DNA of 64,000 nt from contig JADCRB010000156.1 of NCBI GenBank assembly GCA_021464245.1, positions 761,057-825,056 on the forward strand. Reading direction: 5' to 3'. The notes under the pieces were generated by a model that saw nothing but the letters and a program-made list of their open reading frames with translations, was not told the origin of the DNA and ran no database searches. Made by a program: the position numbers and the translations under genes. The first letter of the stretch is position 1. The number at the start of each line of letters is the position of its first letter. Of this stretch, positions 59,140 through 64,000 are shown piece by piece. The stretch comes from Carallia brachiata (Eukaryota; Streptophyta; Magnoliopsida; Malpighiales; Rhizophoraceae).

Positions 59140-62100
59140 ATGGCTGAGATCTCGAATGACGAGCAGCAGCAGCAGCAGCCGGTGATCCTTCACGGTGACC
59201 TGGACTTGCATATCCTTGAAGCAAGGGCGTTGCCTAACATGGACGTCGTCTCCAATCGTCTCCGTCGCTGCTTTTCCGCCTGCGCACCTGCTCCCTCCTC
59301 CTCCTCCCACTCCCCCGCTCCCCGCGACGGTGACGGTGAGGGAGACAGCGATGCCAGTCCCAGTTCCCGTTCCGGGGACCGGAAGGTCCACCGTCACCGT
59401 CATGTGGTCACCAGTGATCCTTACGTCACCGTCGTCGTTCCTCAGGCCACCGTGGCCCGGACTCGTGTCATCAAGAACGCGCGGAACCCTACATGGAACC
59501 AGCAGTTCTGTATCCCTCTCGCGCATCCCCTAACCGATTTGGAATTCCACGTCAAGGACAATGACCTCTTCGGAGCCGAGCTGATGGGAGTCACCAAAAT
59601 CCCGGCTCAGAGAATCGCGTCCGGCGAGTTCATCCGCGGCTGGTTCCCCATAATCGGCTCCTCCGGGAAGCCGCCGAAGCCGGACACCGCACTCCGTCTC
59701 GAAATGAAATTCACGCCCTTCGAGGAAAACCCCTTGTACCGTCACGGCATCGCCGGAGATCCCGAGCACCGCGGAGTCAGGAACACGTATTTTCCGTTGA
59801 GAAAAGGAAGTAAAGTGACGTTGTATCAAGACGCTCACGTGCTCGACCGCACTTTGGCGGAGATAGAACTGGACGGAGGAGGCAACGTTTACACGCAAGA
59901 GAAATGCTGGGAGGACATATGCCATGCCATATCAGAAGCTCACCACATGGTTTACATTGTGGGTTGGTCCGTTTACTACAAGATCAAGCTGATCAGAGAA
60001 CCGACGCGGCCGTTGCCCCGCGGCGGAGATTTGAACCTCGGGGAACTGCTCAAGTACAAGTCTGAGGAAGGAGTTCGAGTTCTGTTACTGATTTGGGATG
60101 ATAAGACCTCCCATGACAAGTTTGGTCTCAAAACGGTGAGATTCTTTATCAGCATTGCAGTTTTGATTAGTTTATAACCAAAACTTTTATAATCATCATC
60201 TGTTGTGTAGATTGCAGTTCCAGTAATTTATTTGAAGTTGGGTCGCTTTCACTTGTCAAAATTTATAGTATTGTGTTTGTTATCTAGAAAAAGATTACTT
60301 ATATTCTTATTCATATGTTTAGGACCACTTCTTGAAATGGAAAACAAAGGAATTTACGTTAATTCAAAGTAAATGTTAATTTTATAGGATAATGAAAGTG
60401 ATACAGTGTCATGCTCTACCTGTCTACTGATTTTTGGTGACATGTGATGATAGACATGCCATTGGATGTAGGCTGGAGTGATGCAGACACATGATGAAGA
60501 AACTCGGAAGTTTTTCAGGCATTCATCGGTCACCTGTATATTAGCGCCTCGTTATGCCAGCAGTAAGCTGAGTTATATCAAACAACAGGTGAGCTTTGTT
60601 TGGTTGTCCGAATTGGCGTCTCTTTCCATCCAGGTTGTGTGTCCACAATTTTGCAGGGCATATGTGTGTCTCTAAAATTTATTTAATTGTTGCTCTTTAA
60701 GCAGAAAGATGAATAGTGAAATAATTTTGCTTGCTTTGTCTTCTTTCACTCTTTTACAATTCAGAAGTTATTCTCCTGATTGATCAGCTTGCTTATAGTG
60801 CTACCTCAAACTGATATTGTTTCCTGATGATGTTATTCAGATTGTTGGGACTCTTTTCACACACCACCAAAAATGTGTTCTTGTCGACACGCAAGCGTCG
60901 GGTAATAATCGGAAGGTAACTGCATTTTTGGGGAGGTCTTGACCTCTGTGATGGACGTTATGACACTGCAGAGCATCGACTGTTTCGTGATCTGGACACC
61001 ATATTCAAGGATGATTTCCACAATCCTACTTTTCCTGTAAGGGTTTGACCAGATAGACTTTTGATTTTGGCATTCTTTTTGAAATATGAAACTATTACTT
61101 GTATAGACGCTGAAGATACTGTTCTACCATTCTTTTTGCTACCATGTGCCTCTGACCTTTCAGCTACTAATTGAAACCTTGTATAACTAGTTAACTACTC
61201 CTGCTTAGTAATATCTTGGTGGTCATCTTTGTATAAGAATGGGTATCACTTAAACATTATCCACAAAGATTCTTAGTTCTTGTTCAAAATACTGTTCATG
61301 CTATAGAGCTTTTTCTTTTTTCAGTTCTTCTTATCAACCATCTTTTTGTCTGTGCAAGGCTGGAACCAAGGTGCCAAGACAACCGTGGCATGACTTGCAT
61401 TGCAAACTTGATGGACCTGCTGCATATGATGTTCTTATAAACTTTGAGCAGCGTTGGAGAAAAGCAACAAGATGGAAAGAGTTTGGATTACGTTTTCAGC
61501 AGAAATCTCATTGGCATGATGATGCATTATTGAGGATAGAAAGGATTTCATGGATATTAAGCCCTCCCCTTGGTGTTGAGGACGGCACTACAAAAATTCC
61601 TGGGGATGATCCTATTGTATATGTTTCCAGTGAAGATGATCCAGAAAACTGGCACGTTCAGGTTGTACAAATTCTTGATGAAAAGACAATGTTCTTTTTA
61701 TTTTTCTATTGTGAACTCACATCTAAATTTCTTCTATCTTTTGCAGATTTTCCGCTCAATTGACTTAGGATCAGTTAAAGGATTTCCAAAAGATGTTGAT
61801 CGGTGCCAAGCCCAGGTTTGTATAGCAAGTGAACTATTTGCCCTTTTCTTTTTGATGCAACTGAGTTTTAGTTAATAAATCAGTTAAATATCTAATGATA
61901 GCACAATTTATCTTAGCAGTTTCTAATGCTTGATGTTAATTTTCTGTTGCAGAACCTTACTGTTGCAAAAAATGTGGTTGTAGATAAGAGCATTCAAACT
62001 GCATACATCCAGGCAATCAGATCTGCAAAACATTTCATATATATCGAGAATCAGTATTTTTTAGGGTCATCATATGCGTGGCCATCATATGAATATGCAG

Positions 62101-64000
62101 GTTAAGATTCCAACTATTCATTTCACAAATTACCTTTTTTTTGCAACTGTGCATGGAATGTTTTCATAAATGAGACAAGAGAAGCTGTTGTTTTATTCTC
62201 ATTTAGTCAAAGCTCTCTAGTCATCCCTAAGTAAGACCTGTCAAACGAATATTTTACAGATTCTGTTCTCAATTTGTGCTGTTTTACTGGCAAGTTGATT
62301 ACTGTTGCTTTCTCCTATCCGTTTATTTTTTGTACATGAAATCATTAAGTTACCCAAACTAGAATCTGAAAGTTCTGCAAGTTCATTACCCGAACATTGT
62401 GGCATGGGCAACCATGTTCTACAATAATTACATTCTTGAGCAACATAATATCCGCTCGCTTAAATGTTTAACGTCATCCAACAAACTGAAGTTCTACCAT
62501 CATTTTATATGCAGGAGCTGATAATCTAATCCCAATGGAGTTGGCCTTAAAGATTGCTAGTAAAATTAGAGCCAATGAGAGATTTGCAGTGTATATTGTT
62601 ATACCAATGTGGCCTGAGGGTGATCCAAAGTCTGGCGTCATGCAAGAAATTCTATATTGGCAGGTAATGCAGTCAAATATTAATTTGATTACACAAACAC
62701 ACACATTCATGCAAGAACATAAAAATGAAAAACTAGGTTGTTCATCTTGAGCCAAATCTACTTGTATCACTGTTGCATTGTTCATTTTATTCCAGGTTGC
62801 TCTTCTATCCTTTCCTCGATGTGCTGTGACTATTTTCATTGCAGACTGTTACAGAAGAAACAAGTGTCTTGTAATATTTGAGGACTATGTTACATCCACA
62901 CCTTCAGGAGCACCGCTACTATTTTCTATTGTCATTCTAAATGCAATTATGAGTATGCTTTTAGGAACTTCATGAGTCATATAGAGGTTTCCTGTTCTCT
63001 TTTGTGCTAAGAATGTTCAAAAGACTAAGCTGCCAAAAGACAAATAAATGTTGCATCATCTTCAATGAGTGCTGTTCTATTGCTTCAGATGGAAATGCTG
63101 TGTTCTTGAGGCTATTGGCTGAGAGTTGCAATTTCTGTTTCTTTTAGTGATAATGCCAGAAACCTGGATGAGTTTATCATAAGATGTTTGGGAAACTTGT
63201 CCTGACAAAGTGCAACAAGCCACTAAAGTCTCAATCTGCGATGACTTTTTTTTGTTTTTTTGCAGAGCCAGACAATGCAAATGATGTATGATGTAGTTGC
63301 ACGGGAACTTAAATCAATGCAATTGCGAGATTCACATCCTCAAGATTACCTCAATTTCTATTGCATTGGTAATCGGGAAGAGAATCCTCAGGAAATGTCA
63401 GACGATAATGGCAATACGGTAAGGTTAAAGATATTGTCCTTTTCCTGCTTTTTGAATCTATTTATGCAGGCTTTTTAGTACTGTTACATATAGATCAATT
63501 CCCATGGCGGCACAACACAATAGATCAGACATCATTCATGGCTATAGGTCCATTTTCCATCTATTTGTTTCTAGAAGGTGTTTTCAGTAGTGCATCTCTG
63601 ACGACACACCTTTGGCAGTGACATGTTAGGCATTTGAAACTTCAAAACTGTTGAAATGCAAATATCAATGCAATTGTCTTGAACTTGTTTGAACATATAG
63701 AAATTCACTGTTGTATTCATATTTTCTAGTGGAGTTTAGCTAGTTTTAGCTCTGGCATTCATCTATAAACTGCAAGAAACTCATAAGTTTGTTATGCTTC
63801 TGTCAGGTCTCCGATGCTTTTAAAAATCAGCGGTTCATGATTTATGTTCATGCGAAGGGAATGGTAGTGGATGATGAGTATGTAATTGTGGGATCTGCCA
63901 ATATTAATCAGAGATCTATGGCTGGTACAAAGGACACAGAGATAGCAATGGGTGCATACCAGCCCCATCACACATGGGCTGCAAAGAAAAGCCATCCACG
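59140..64000 (+). CDS. Phospholipase D delta (5' part; gene runs off the window)
   Basis: Exons: 59140-60135, 60472-60588, 60841-61036, 61359-61661, 61747-61815, 61953-62100, 62515-62663, 63266-63418, 63807 to beyond 64000. The enzyme hydrolyses phosphatidylcholine/ethanolamine to phosphatidic acid at the plasma membrane, in drought, cold and H2O2 signalling. An N-terminal C2 domain ([19 protein letters not shown] ... SDPYVTV) contains the Cys- and Ser-rich insertion typical of the delta class ([15 protein letters not shown]). The first HKD motif HQKCVLVD is at 60865-60888 and the second (HAKGMVVD) at 63849-63872, followed by [10 protein letters not shown]. The ATG at 59140 (MAEIS) fits PLD delta, with a five-glutamine run just after. 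Exon 3 holds one extra G at 60930-60933, which shifts the frame before [11 protein letters not shown]; removing it restores the exon. About the last 170-200 residues lie beyond the window. Confidence 0.95.

Overview
This is nuclear DNA from a flowering plant, almost certainly a eudicot. The evidence is AT-rich intergenic DNA, GT-AG introns with branch and polypyrimidine tracts, a chloroplast-targeted carbamoyl-phosphate synthase subunit, and plant-only families (prolyl 4-hydroxylase of the P4H5/10 type, NEP1-interacting RING protein, clade D PP2C, PLD delta). I cannot fix the species from sequence alone; a rosid is likely. No virus, plasmid, CRISPR array, rRNA or tRNA gene was seen.

Layout. 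1-440: a 143-bp-period minisatellite. 1.5-7.6 kb: a transcription unit I do not recognise, built around tandemly copied exon-like blocks. 8.5-10.0 kb (+): METTL23-type methyltransferase. 11.0 kb: relic of a hAT transposase C-terminus. 11.9-12.5 kb (-): small plant-specific protein of unknown function. 13.6-16.0 kb (-): CSC1/OSCA4-type channel. 16.5-20.6 kb: intergenic with microsatellites. 21.6-24.8 kb (+): clade D PP2C. 25.7-26.2 kb (-): decayed receptor-like kinase fragment. 30.1-31.8 kb (-): NEP1-interacting RING-H2 protein. 31.8-40.6 kb: gene-poor, with a complete non-autonomous hAT element (36038-36892, 8-bp target duplication). 40.6-42.6 kb (-): prolyl 4-hydroxylase. 43.2-46.6 kb (+): carA, divergent from the hydroxylase across a 0.6-kb shared promoter. 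47.9-55.6 kb (+): NRPB1, the largest subunit of RNA polymerase II, with a long heptad CTD. 57.0-57.4 kb (+): syringolide-induced 14-1-1-like protein. 59.1 kb to the edge (+): phospholipase D delta, 3' end missing.

The genes are housekeeping or signalling loci and do not form one pathway. The set CSC1-like / NIP RING / P4H / NRPB1 / PLD delta recalls the Arabidopsis At4g35790-At4g35870 neighbourhood, so this is probably a conserved syntenic block.

The strongest unexpected signal concerns data quality. At least six, probably eight, small indels break the frame of conserved genes (two in the CSC1-like gene, one in PP2C, two in NRPB1, one in PLD delta, probably two in the 14-1-1-like gene). Most lie in homopolymers or short repeats, and family-like sequence resumes at once in another frame. 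NRPB1 is essential, so consensus errors of a long-read assembly are the best explanation. I found no convincing previously undescribed biological system. The best candidates for a second look are the duplicated-module locus at 3.9-6.6 kb and the transposon relics.
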